From contig NZ_MUHH01000038.1 of NCBI RefSeq assembly GCF_002217475.1, positions 1-44,007 on the forward strand: a stretch of DNA of 44,007 nucleotides. The letters run 5' to 3'. Positions 15,710 through 24,021 of this stretch are shown here, one piece after another. Origin of the DNA: Flavobacterium tructae (GTDB lineage Bacteria > Bacteroidota > Bacteroidia > Flavobacteriales > Flavobacteriaceae). Position numbers and translations under genes: made by a program. The notes below the pieces were generated by a model. That model worked only from the letters and a program-made list of their open reading frames with translations. It was not told the origin of the DNA and ran no database searches. The first letter of the stretch is position 1, and every line of letters starts with the position of its first letter.

Positions 15710-18112
15710 TTACTCTGTCGAAAACTGATTTTCCAGTAATTTTTCTTTAAAGTCAGATTTGAAGGTGTAAGCAAAAGTAAGCATCAGAGCACGTGTATCT
15801 GATTTCGAAGTACGGTTGTTACTGAACAAAGTCGTATTGTTTTTAAAACCGCTTTCAAGTGTGTTAAACATATCAGTTACCACTAAACCTAAACGGGCAT
15901 TGCCTTTACCCAGTTTTTGCTGAAATCCCATATCAACATTATAGATCGGAATTCTTTTTCCCTGTGCAGTAGCGAGAGCCGAATTGTAATTTCCGATAAT
16001 TTGCAGTTTTCCGCCTTTCCACGGAACAAAATTATTGATGATCTTTCCGTACCAGCTGAATGCATTGTTGACTACATCCTGAGCCAGATTGGAGGCATTT
16101 ATATTTTGCTGAAAAGCGGTAATACTGATATTGGCATCGTAGAATCCAATTGGTTTTAGACTGAAAATAGTTTCAAGACCATAAGTAATGGTGCTTCCAA
16201 TATTTCTGGGCTGTTGCAAAACCACTCCGTTGTCCTGCAGTTCGGCATATTGTCTGATTGTATTGGTCGCGTTTCTGTAAAAAGCATTGGTCGAAAGGGA
16301 ATATTTGGACCACTCTTTAGAATAGCCTGTCTCAATAATATGAATGATTTCGGGTTTCAAATACGGATTTCCTCCATGTGGATTCAAGGCATCGGTAATA
16401 TCAATAAATGGATTTAAGTTGTCTAAATCAGGACGGTTGATGCGTTTGCTGTAACCCATTTTTAGAAATTCATCTGATGCTAAATTAAGTTGTAAAGAGG
16501 CAGATGGGAAAAGTTTCACATAATGATTGGAGAAGTTATCACTGTTGTTTTGCGTTTTTCCGTTGTTTGAAACCTGTTCGGCACGTAATCCTAAATTGTA
16601 CTTCCATTTTGGAGTTTCTTTAGTACCAATATAAGAGTTTAACATTCCGTAAACCGCATTGATTTGCTCGTTGAATTTAAAGCCGTTGCTCGCCAAAGGA
16701 TTTACAACGTATTCTCCATTTTTTTGATCAGCACTTTGAAAATCGGAGTCGAAGAATCGGAAGGTTCCTTTGTAACCAGTCTCTAAAATGGTTCTTTCAG
16801 AAACCGGAAGCGCATAATTTACAATAGCGTTCGAGATATTTTCGTGTTCGTAATTGTGCGTTCTTTGCCATGCAGCATCACCAATCAGGTTGTAGTATTG
16901 ATCGAATTGATAGGTATCGATATCAGTGTTTTCTCTGTGTTTATTGAAAGAGGAGGTAATACTGGCATTCAGGCTTTTTCGGTCATCGGCAAATTTTCGG
17001 TCGTAGCTAAAAGCAAGTTCGGCTACCTTAGAACGCTCGAGTTCCAAAGAATGTCTTTTATTGCTCGAGAAAAACTGATTGGTGCTGTTGTTTACCTGCG
17101 TGTATAAAGTTTCGTCATTGTCCTGACTCTCCATATTTCCCAAAGCTTCAAAAGAAAAGCTGTTGTTTTCATTTGGTGAAAAATCAATGTTGAATTTCAA
17201 ATTCTGCAAACCTTCCGTACGCTGGTCGCTTCTGTTTTGATTGATATAATGTTCGTCATCGATCAGGTAATTGATTCTCTCCCCTTTGATTTTTTTAGTT
17301 CTTCCGGCAAAGCGATTGTCGTACCCCAGTCCGAAATTCCATTTATCCGTTTTCTGATTTAAGAGCATAGAGCTGTTTAATCTGCCTTTGGCTCCAAATC
17401 CGCCTCCTAAAACCACTGCGCCATTCATACCGCTTTGGTTGTTTTTTTTAAGTCTGATATTGATAATTCCGCTTTCTGCATTCGCATCGTATTTGGCAGT
17501 AGGATTACTGATAACCTCAATACTTTCAATACTGCTCGCTGCAATTTGATCCATATTGGTAATGGCAGAGTTTTTTCCGTTAATCAAAATCATTGGAGAT
17601 TTTCCTCTTAAAGTAATTCCTCCGTCTGCATCCACAGCTACTGTAGGAATGTTTTTGAGCATATCGGTAGCAGTTCCGCCTGTTTGTGTCAGATTGGAAA
17701 CCGCATTGAAAATGAAGCCTTCGTTGGTTTTTTGAATTTGCTTTTTATGAGAATTTACAACAACAGTGTTTAACAGATTAGTGTCCGTTTTTAAAGTTAT
17801 GGTTCCAATAGAAATTGGAGATCCCGTAAATTTTACTTTTTGAGTAACGGTTTTAAAACCGATTAATTTGAACTGAAGTTTATATTCACCTGAAGTAACA
17901 TGGTCTAAAGAAAAATTCCCGGAAGCATCTGTAACGGCATATCCGGCAACTTTAGTAGAATCGGCAGTATTTTTTAAAACCACATCGACAAATTCGATGG
18001 CCAGTTTCCCGTCAGAAACCGTTCCTTTTACAGAAGAATTTTGGGCAAATGCAACCTGGCTTAAAATAAATAAGAATAGTAGAAGCGATAAATTTAATGT
18101 CCATTTTTTCAT
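15710..18112 (-). CDS. outer-membrane beta-barrel protein, TonB-dependent receptor family with CarboxypepD_reg-like domain
   Basis: The protein has 800 residues with a signal peptide (to about 23, QVAFAQ). Residues about 28-110 are a CarboxypepD_reg-like domain (VKGTVSDGKLAIEFVDVVLKN...GEYKLQFKLIGF). A plug domain follows at about 125-225 (GGTATDMLKNIPTVAVDADG, ITLRGKSPMILINGKNS, SIESIEVISNPTAKYDA, INIRLKK), then a barrel of the outer_membrane_beta-barrel_3 type. It ends with an aromatic-rich strand followed by a short tail, not a classical terminal Phe. No SusD partner lies next to it, so it is not a PUL pair. The ligand is unknown. A TATCTTTG element ends four bases before the ATG. Confidence 0.88.
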   Translation of the reverse strand: MKKWTLNLSLLLFLFILSQVAFAQNSSVKGTVSDGKLAIEFVDVVLKNTADSTKVAGYAVTDASGNFSLDHVTSGEYKLQFKLIGFKTVTQKVKFTGSPISIGTITLKTDTNLLNTVVVNSHKKQIQKTNEGFIFNAVSNLTQTGGTATDMLKNIPTVAVDADGGITLRGKSPMILINGKNSAITNMDQIAASSIESIEVISNPTAKYDANAESGIINIRLKKNNQSGMNGAVVLGGGFGAKGRLNSSMLLNQKTDKWNFGLGYDNRFAGRTKKIKGERINYLIDDEHYINQNRSDQRTEGLQNLKFNIDFSPNENNSFSFEALGNMESQDNDETLYTQVNNSTNQFFSSNKRHSLELERSKVAELAFSYDRKFADDRKSLNASITSSFNKHRENTDIDTYQFDQYYNLIGDAAWQRTHNYEHENISNAIVNYALPVSERTILETGYKGTFRFFDSDFQSADQKNGEYVVNPLASNGFKFNEQINAVYGMLNSYIGTKETPKWKYNLGLRAEQVSNNGKTQNNSDNFSNHYVKLFPSASLQLNLASDEFLKMGYSKRINRPDLDNLNPFIDITDALNPHGGNPYLKPEIIHIIETGYSKEWSKYSLSTNAFYRNATNTIRQYAELQDNGVVLQQPRNIGSTITYGLETIFSLKPIGFYDANISITAFQQNINASNLAQDVVNNAFSWYGKIINNFVPWKGGKLQIIGNYNSALATAQGKRIPIYNVDMGFQQKLGKGNARLGLVVTDMFNTLESGFKNNTTLFSNNRTSKSDTRALMLTFAYTFKSDFKEKLLENQFSTE

Positions 18113-18116
18113 GAAA

Positions 18117-18124
18117 CAAAGATA
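18117..18124 (-). promoter_or_regulatory. -7 promoter element of the TonB-type receptor gene
   Basis: Minus strand TATCTTTG, four bases before the ATG at 18112, the same geometry as the XRE gene at 2492. No clear -33 box. Confidence 0.5.
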
Positions 18125-18246
18125 TTTATAGCAGTAAAAACACAGGTGTAAGCTGGCTTAAGATAGTATTAAATTAGTCTTAGAGTCTTTTTAAATGGAA
18201 GTTTTTTGAAAAGGTGAGATGTGAGATGTAAAAAGTGAATGGTTAA

Positions 18247-18361
18247 AAAAAAGCAGCCGATAAATTCGGATGTTCTTAATTGAAATATATTTTTAGCTTT
18301 TCTCAATTCTTTTTCCGGCAATTTATAAAAGCGTGAAACGTTGTTGTTCCTGTCTTTTGTA
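18247..18361 (-). pseudogene. decayed copy of the purL 3' end and its terminator
   Basis: On the minus strand this stretch aligns with 20085-20204, the last codons of purL plus its terminator. In one frame it reads AGKRIEKS then stop, against ARKWIEKN then stop in purL; upstream the DNA matches around the codons for KDRN and VS, with about a 9-base deletion. The AAATATATTTTTAG after the stop is identical and a degraded terminator (GCCGATAAATTCGG) follows. It lies across the lipoprotein gene 18593-20008 from the intact purL end. An ORF predicted through it is an artefact of this relic. Confidence 0.75.
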
Positions 18362-18485
18362 TTTCTGATTCTCATCGGAAGGTATTTCCCTGTGAATTTT
18401 ATTCAGAAGTTTTGTAAATAATACTGTTTGTTACAGGAATAATACCATTTGATACAAGTATAAAATGTACAAAAAACAGGTGTTA

Positions 18486-18493
18486 TAACTTTG
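18486..18493 (+). promoter_or_regulatory. -7 promoter element of the lipoprotein gene
   Basis: TAACTTTG fits TAnnTTTG, 100 bases before the chosen ATG. The -33 region has no TTG at the right spacing. Confidence 0.4.
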
Positions 18494-18592
18494 GTTTGAA
18501 TTTAAAGAGGTGGAACACTTCTTAAGGGGTGTTGTAAATCGTCAAATGATGACTAAAAAATGAATTACTATTATAAAACTAAAATAAATTTA

Positions 18593-20008
18593 ATGAAACA
18601 CATTTCTCAAAGCAAAATTTACGTCTTATTAGTTGTTGCCTTATTGTCGTTAGGAGCATGCAGTAAAAATGTAGAGGATCCGGTGGTTGATACTACAGGA
18701 AGTACGGGTGATAAAGAAGACAGTGATGTTAGTACAGGTCTCAATTATTCTTCTTTTGAAGTAAACCTGCCTGAAAATCTTCGACCATTAACAAATAGTG
18801 CTTACGAAACTTATGGTATAAAGCCAAGTATTCGCTTTTCTGTTAACGAAGATGGTAATCTGGATACTTATTGGGAAGGAGAATTAGCACCAACTGCTGA
18901 CGGACACCGCCATTTAAGCAGAATCTCACTCAGTACTAAATCTATTGTTTCCGAAATTTCCTTTCCTAAAGAACTAAATTTGGGTAATACGACTTTCCTG
19001 GGTTACGAGTATTTTGGTAATAATCGTTACATGATGGGAGCATCGGAAGTGAACTCAGATGACATTGCAAGAAAGAGACCTGTGTACTATTGTTTTGACA
19101 GTTCAGGCAACGTAAAGTATTCAATAGATTTATGGCAGGCTCCTCCTAATCCCTCTGATACTCATGCAGCAGGAAGATCCGGACAGGGTATTATTGTTTA
19201 CAATAAGAAACTGGATAATTTTGGTATATATTTAGCTCGCAGAGGAATGGGCGAGCATCAGGCAGCCTGGCTTAGCTTTCATGAAGCAGCTACAGGTAAA
19301 TCAACTTTTATACGTCCCTGGTATATCTCCCATAACTTCGACCAGCGATTATTGCCTTTGAATGATGGACGTTATCTTGCCTCTGCCCACGCAGATGCGT
19401 TGCCCTCAAGAGGTCTTTTAATAGAAGCCTGGAAATTTAATGATGATCCGTTTAATCGTACATGGTCAAATGTTTTTCCGCTTCCCAATTCTGCAACTTC
19501 AAATGATAATATTACCAATACAGCTACCGGTGATCTATTAGAATTGCCCAATGGAAATATTGCCGTTCTTTATACTACACAACATGAGTTTACTGCTAAT
19601 GATCTGCGTCGTGATCTTCGCTTGTCTATATTTTCCAGCGTAGGTGCCGGAACGGGAAGTGCAGTCAAAGTTAAGGATGTTTGGTTAACCAGTTATAAGG
19701 CTACAGAAACTGCCGGCTGGGGAGCGCAGATGGCTCATTATTCACAGGGTAAAATATTTATAGCCTGGAATGCATTTGATATGTCCAAAAATAATAAAGT
19801 TTTAAAATCTTCACTTGCAGTCGTAGATTATGATGGCAATGTGCTTACTACTAAAGATGTTTCTTTGTCTAATGGGAAGGATGATAATTCCCGATTGGTG
19901 CAGCCTAGTCAAATTATTAGAAAGACAAATGACGGAAAGTATTTGGTTTTTATGTCTGAAGGCTCTGCCCCAAACAAGCTTCGCGTCAATTTGGTAGCGA
20001 TTAATTAA
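18593..20008 (+). CDS. lipoprotein, probably beta-propeller
   Basis: The protein has 471 residues from the ATG at 18593; the ATG at 18560 adds 11 residues that would displace the signal. The signal peptide ends in the lipobox LLSLGAC, so it is lipid-anchored. The body has regularly spaced segments such as LSRISLSTKSIVSEISF, GRYLASAHADALPSRG, GDLLELPNGNIAVLYTT, GKIFIAWNAFDM and DGKYLVFMSEG, which suggests a beta-propeller. No catalytic motif recognised. It is the only plus-strand gene within a long minus-strand block, and is bracketed by two copies of the purL 3' end, so it was probably inserted there. Confidence 0.7.
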   Translation: MKHISQSKIYVLLVVALLSLGACSKNVEDPVVDTTGSTGDKEDSDVSTGLNYSSFEVNLPENLRPLTNSAYETYGIKPSIRFSVNEDGNLDTYWEGELAPTADGHRHLSRISLSTKSIVSEISFPKELNLGNTTFLGYEYFGNNRYMMGASEVNSDDIARKRPVYYCFDSSGNVKYSIDLWQAPPNPSDTHAAGRSGQGIIVYNKKLDNFGIYLARRGMGEHQAAWLSFHEAATGKSTFIRPWYISHNFDQRLLPLNDGRYLASAHADALPSRGLLIEAWKFNDDPFNRTWSNVFPLPNSATSNDNITNTATGDLLELPNGNIAVLYTTQHEFTANDLRRDLRLSIFSSVGAGTGSAVKVKDVWLTSYKATETAGWGAQMAHYSQGKIFIAWNAFDMSKNNKVLKSSLAVVDYDGNVLTTKDVSLSNGKDDNSRLVQPSQIIRKTNDGKYLVFMSEGSAPNKLRVNLVAIN

Positions 20009-20082
20009 TACAGATAAAAATTGTTTTAAGAGTTTTGAAAAGCTTGATGATCAGTTAATTTGAGTTGTACTCTTTAAAAAAA

Positions 20083-20114
20083 AAAAAACGCCCGAATTTA
20101 TCGGGCGTTTTTTA
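20083..20114. terminator. bidirectional terminator between lipoprotein gene and purL
   Basis: AACGCCCGA and TCGGGCGTT form a 9-bp stem with A run on the left and T run on the right, so it can end transcription from both convergent genes. Confidence 0.9.
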
Positions 20115-20127
20115 TAGAAATATATTT

Positions 20128-23100
20128 TTAGTTTTTCTCAATCCATTTTCTGGCATTAACAAAAGCTTCGTGCCAAGGCGAAACCTCGTCGTTTCTGTCT
20201 TTTGGATAATGTGCCCAGTTCCATTGAAAAGTTGAACGTTCGATGTGAGGCATCATTACCAAATGTCTTCCGGTTTTGTCACATAACATTGCTGTGTTGT
20301 AATCAGATCCGTTAGGGTTGGCAGGATAACCTTCGTAAGCATATTTAGAAACAATGTTGTAATTTTCTTCGGCTAAAGGCAATTTGAATTTACCTTCTCC
20401 GTGAGAAACCCATACTCCTAAAGTGCTTCCGGCCAACGTCGATAGCATTACCGAGTTGTTTTCCTGTACTTTTACAGAAGTAAAGATACTTTCGTGTTTC
20501 TGACTTTCGTTGTGAAGCATTTTTCCGTGAACTTCATGCTCCGGATTGATCACTTCTAATTCCATGAACAATTGACATCCATTACAAATCCCGACAGATA
20601 GAGTATCTTCTCTTTTAAAGAAATTATCGAGAGCTGTTTTTGCTTTTTCGTTGTATAAGAAAGCTCCGGCCCATCCTTTGGCAGAACCTAAAACATCTGA
20701 ATTAGAGAAACCTCCAACAGCTCCAATAAACTGAATGTCTTCCAGTGTTTCACGACCTGAAATCAAATCGGTCATGTGAACGTCTTTTACATCAAAACCG
20801 GCTAAGTACATCGCATTTGCCATTTCACGCTCAGAATTACTTCCTTTCTCACGAATAATAGCCGCTTTTGGTCTCTCGACTCCGCTCGAGATGACTGGCG
20901 CTTTTCCTGTGAAGTGCGCAGGGAAGGTATAGTTTAAAGCCTGATTTTTATAGTTCTCAAAACGCGCCTGAGCTCTTCCGTTTTTAGATTGTTTTTGATC
21001 TAATAAATAAGAAGTCTCGAACCAGATGTCTCTGTACTTTGCAATATCCAAATTATAAATTCCAAATTCCAAACTAGCAGTTTCTTGAACCGAACCAATT
21101 TTGAAGAATTCGATATTGTTTGATTTTAATTTAGCTTCAACAGCAGCATCAGATTTTGCCTGGAAAACGATTCCGATGTTTTCTGCGAAAAGGATTTTTA
21201 ACAGATCTTTTTCTGCGAAAGCACTGAAGTCAATTTTTGCCCCAAGGTTTACATCCGCAAAACACAATTCTAATAAAGTAGTGATCAAACCGCCGCTTCC
21301 GATATCGTGTCCGGCTAAAATTTGGTTGTCACCAATTAATTCCTGGATGGTATTGAAGGCATTTTTGAAGAAAGAAGCGTCTTTAATAGTAGAAGTCTCT
21401 TTTCCGATTGTATTTCTGATTTGTGCAAAAGAAGAACCTCCTAATTTGAAATCATCCTGAGACAAATTGATATAATAGATTGAATCTCCGTTTCTTTGTA
21501 AAACAGGTTCTACTACTTTTCTGATATCGGTACAGTTTCCTGCTGCCGAAATAATAACCGTTCCCGGTGCAATTACTTCGTCGTTTGGATATTTTTGTTT
21601 CATCGAAAGGGAATCTTTTCCGGTTGGAATATTGATTCCTAATTCGATTGCAAATTCAGAACAACCTTCTACAGCAGCGTACAAACGAGCGTCTTCACCT
21701 TCGTTTTTACAAGCCCACATCCAGTTGGCAGATAATGAAATACCTTTTAACTGATCTTTAATTGGTGCCCAGATAATATTTGATAACGACTCGGCAATAG
21801 CATTTCTGGATCCTGCAACCGGGTCAATCAAAGCAGCGATAGGAGCATGCCCGATAGAAGTAGCGATTCCTTCTTTACCTAAATAATCCAGAGCCATAAC
21901 TCCAACATTATTCAAAGGCAATTGTAATGGTCCTGCATTTTGCTGTTTGGCTACTTTTCCACCTACACAACGGTCTACTTTATTGGTCAACCAGTCTTTT
22001 GAAGCTACAGCCTCTAAACGTAATACGTCTTGTAAATAACTTTCGAAATCTGCCGTGTTGTAAGCAACATCAGCATATTTTCTGTCAATCGTTTTATCGG
22101 TCATAACCGTTTTTGGAGAACTTCCGAAGAAATCTTCTAAAGCATAATCCATCGGTTTTGAACCGTTTGTTTTAGATTCGAAAGTAAAACGGTGATCGCC
22201 CGTTACGTCTCCAACCTGATACATTGGCGAACGCTCTCTGTCGGCAATTCTTTGTAAAGTATCGATATCTTTTTGACCAATAACCAATCCCATTCTTTCC
22301 TGAGATTCGTTACCGATAATTTCTTTTGCAGAAAGAGTAGGGTCACCAACAGGTAATTTGTCTAAGTCGATTAATCCTCCGGTTTCTTCCACCAATTCAG
22401 AAAGACAGTTTAAGTGTCCTCCAGCTCCGTGATCGTGAATCGAAACAATAGGGTTATTATCGCTTTCGACTAAACCACGAATCGCATTGGCAGCACGTTT
22501 TTGCATTTCAGGATTCGAACGCTGAATCGCGTTTAACTCAATTCCTGAGCCAAAAGCTCCGGTATCTGCAGATGAAACTGCAGCACCACCCATTCCGATT
22601 CTATAATTTTCTCCTCCAAGAATTACGATTTTATCGCCTTCTTGTGGTTTCTTTTTGATGGATTGATCCAGTTTTCCGTAACCGATTCCACCAGCCTGCA
22701 TGATTACTTTGTCGTAACCAATTTTACGGTCGTTTTCTGAATGTTCGAATGTTAAAACAGAACCTGTAATTAACGGCTGACCAAATTTATTTCCAAAATC
22801 AGAAGCTCCGTTTGAAGCTTTAATCAAGATATCCATTGGAGTTTGGTACAGCCATTTTCTTTCTTCAACAGCATTTTCCCATTTTCGGTCACCCTGAGCG
22901 GAGTCGAAGGACTTTAAACGTGAATAGGATGTCATGTAAACCGCAGTTCCTGCTAATGGCAATGAACCTTGTCCTCCGGCTAAACGGTCACGAATTTCTC
23001 CTCCTGATCCTGTTGCTGCTCCGTTGAAAGGTTCTACAGTGGTTGGGAAATTGTGTGTTTCGGCTTTTAGCGAAATAACAGAATCGAATTCTTTAATTTC

Positions 23101-23799
23101 GTAAAAATCTGGTTTGTCAGCTGTTTTTGGTGCAAATTGCTGCACTTTTGGTCCTTTTACAAAAGCAACGTTGTCTTTGTAAGCAGAAACAATATCGTTA
23201 GGATTTTCCTGTGATGTTTTTTTAATTAATTTGAATAAAGAAGTTTCTTTTTCTTCTCCGTCAATCACAAATGTTCCATTGAAGATTTTGTGACGGCAGT
23301 GCTCTGAGTTTGCTTGTGAGAAAGCAAAAATCTCTGAGTCAGTAAGTTTTCTTCCTAATTTAGTAGAAAGATTGTTTAAGTAATCAACTTCTTCTTCGCT
23401 TAAAGCTAATCCTTCTGTTGTATTGTAAGTGGCAATATCATCGATTTCCAGAATAGGTTCCGGCTGCACATTGATCGTGAAAATTTCCTGATCTAATTGG
23501 CTGAATTTCTGTAATAACATTGGGTCAAAATCTGAAAAATCAGCTGTTGCCGGATGAAATTCTTCAATTCTGATAATGCCCGTAATACCCATGTTTTGAG
23601 TAATTTCTACAGCATTTGTACTCCATGGAGTGATCATAGTGGCACGAGGACCAACAAAAAAATCCGTCAGTGCGGATTTTTCGATCTTATTGGAGTCGGC
23701 AAAAAGCCAGTTTAGTTTTGAAATGTCTTGAGCCGAAATTTCGTTTTGCGTCTGTACTGCAAAAACAGTTTTGCTTTGGTTTTCAAAGAAATGGATCAT
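20128..23799 (-). CDS. purL: phosphoribosylformylglycinamidine synthase, single-chain
   Basis: The protein has 1223 residues, the large PurL type in which synthetase and glutaminase are fused. It converts FGAR, glutamine and ATP to FGAM in purine synthesis. Visible parts: FGAR-binding region with FSQANSEHCRHKIFNG (about 162-177), KAETHNFPT (about 242), GSGGEIRDR, ATP-binding domains, and a class I glutaminase with GICNGCQLFMEL; the nucleophile is C1072, followed by a WVSHGEGKF segment and a final His-Glu region (HIERSTFQWNW). Two short extra segments, SFDSAQGD (about 297-304) and VISSGVER (about 969-976), are encoded by a dispersed repeat and are not expected in the family. A TTTG-N20-TAAATTTG promoter precedes it. 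Confidence 0.96.
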   Translation of the reverse strand: MIHFFENQSKTVFAVQTQNEISAQDISKLNWLFADSNKIEKSALTDFFVGPRATMITPWSTNAVEITQNMGITGIIRIEEFHPATADFSDFDPMLLQKFSQLDQEIFTINVQPEPILEIDDIATYNTTEGLALSEEEVDYLNNLSTKLGRKLTDSEIFAFSQANSEHCRHKIFNGTFVIDGEEKETSLFKLIKKTSQENPNDIVSAYKDNVAFVKGPKVQQFAPKTADKPDFYEIKEFDSVISLKAETHNFPTTVEPFNGAATGSGGEIRDRLAGGQGSLPLAGTAVYMTSYSRLKSFDSAQGDRKWENAVEERKWLYQTPMDILIKASNGASDFGNKFGQPLITGSVLTFEHSENDRKIGYDKVIMQAGGIGYGKLDQSIKKKPQEGDKIVILGGENYRIGMGGAAVSSADTGAFGSGIELNAIQRSNPEMQKRAANAIRGLVESDNNPIVSIHDHGAGGHLNCLSELVEETGGLIDLDKLPVGDPTLSAKEIIGNESQERMGLVIGQKDIDTLQRIADRERSPMYQVGDVTGDHRFTFESKTNGSKPMDYALEDFFGSSPKTVMTDKTIDRKYADVAYNTADFESYLQDVLRLEAVASKDWLTNKVDRCVGGKVAKQQNAGPLQLPLNNVGVMALDYLGKEGIATSIGHAPIAALIDPVAGSRNAIAESLSNIIWAPIKDQLKGISLSANWMWACKNEGEDARLYAAVEGCSEFAIELGINIPTGKDSLSMKQKYPNDEVIAPGTVIISAAGNCTDIRKVVEPVLQRNGDSIYYINLSQDDFKLGGSSFAQIRNTIGKETSTIKDASFFKNAFNTIQELIGDNQILAGHDIGSGGLITTLLELCFADVNLGAKIDFSAFAEKDLLKILFAENIGIVFQAKSDAAVEAKLKSNNIEFFKIGSVQETASLEFGIYNLDIAKYRDIWFETSYLLDQKQSKNGRAQARFENYKNQALNYTFPAHFTGKAPVISSGVERPKAAIIREKGSNSEREMANAMYLAGFDVKDVHMTDLISGRETLEDIQFIGAVGGFSNSDVLGSAKGWAGAFLYNEKAKTALDNFFKREDTLSVGICNGCQLFMELEVINPEHEVHGKMLHNESQKHESIFTSVKVQENNSVMLSTLAGSTLGVWVSHGEGKFKLPLAEENYNIVSKYAYEGYPANPNGSDYNTAMLCDKTGRHLVMMPHIERSTFQWNWAHYPKDRNDEVSPWHEAFVNARKWIEKN
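20871..20895 (-). repeat. REP-like repeat inserted in frame in purL (copy 2)
   Basis: The minus strand carries GTCATCTCGAGCGGAGTCGA followed by GAGAC, encoding VISSGVER between the synthetase and glutaminase parts. It shares the core GAGCGGAGTCGA with copy 1 in the opposite orientation. Such sequences are frequent intergenic repeats in Flavobacteriaceae. Confidence 0.75.
22888..22910 (+). repeat. REP-like repeat inserted in frame in purL (copy 1)
   Basis: The plus strand carries GTCACCCTGAGCGGAGTCGA followed by AGG, encoding SFDSAQGD on the purL strand, between TSYSRLK and RKWENAVEERKW. Core GAGCGGAGTCGA as in the copy at 20871. Confidence 0.75.
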
Positions 23800-23828
23800 T
23801 GTGATGTGTAGTTTGTTGTATTGAAGTG

Positions 23829-23860
23829 CAAATTTAGTTTAAATATCTAGCAAGCGCAAA
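23829..23860 (-). promoter_or_regulatory. purL promoter (TTTG-N20-TAAATTTG)
   Basis: Minus strand: -33 box TTTG at 23857-23860 and -7 box TAAATTTG at 23829-23836, 20 bases apart. The ATG at 23799 is about 24 bases from the predicted transcription start. Confidence 0.7.
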
Positions 23861-23930
23861 TTTGAAAACAAACTCTTTTAAAAAATATGATACCGTTCTG
23901 AAATTGGGATATTGTCGTGCAAAGTTTTTA

Positions 23931-24015
23931 TTTTCACGCAGATTCAGCAGATTCTAGAATGCTGGAACTATTTTATAAGTAGTTCCAAAAAAAATCTGCT
24001 AAATCTGCGTGAAAA
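23931..24015. repeat. palindromic intergenic element with nested hairpin
   Basis: The 23-base arms at 23931-23953 and 23993-24015 pair with one mismatch (arm core CACGCAGATT). Inside, GGAACTA and TAGTTCC form a second stem. It follows the endonuclease stop by seven bases on the minus strand and may act as its terminator. Similar CGCAGATT palindromes are common in Flavobacteriaceae. Confidence 0.8.
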
Positions 24016-24021
24016 GTATTT

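Noticed and set aside
18169..18375. 68-codon minus-strand ORF
   Set aside because: It crosses the decayed purL 3' end; the similarity is to purL in another frame and not to a protein of its own.
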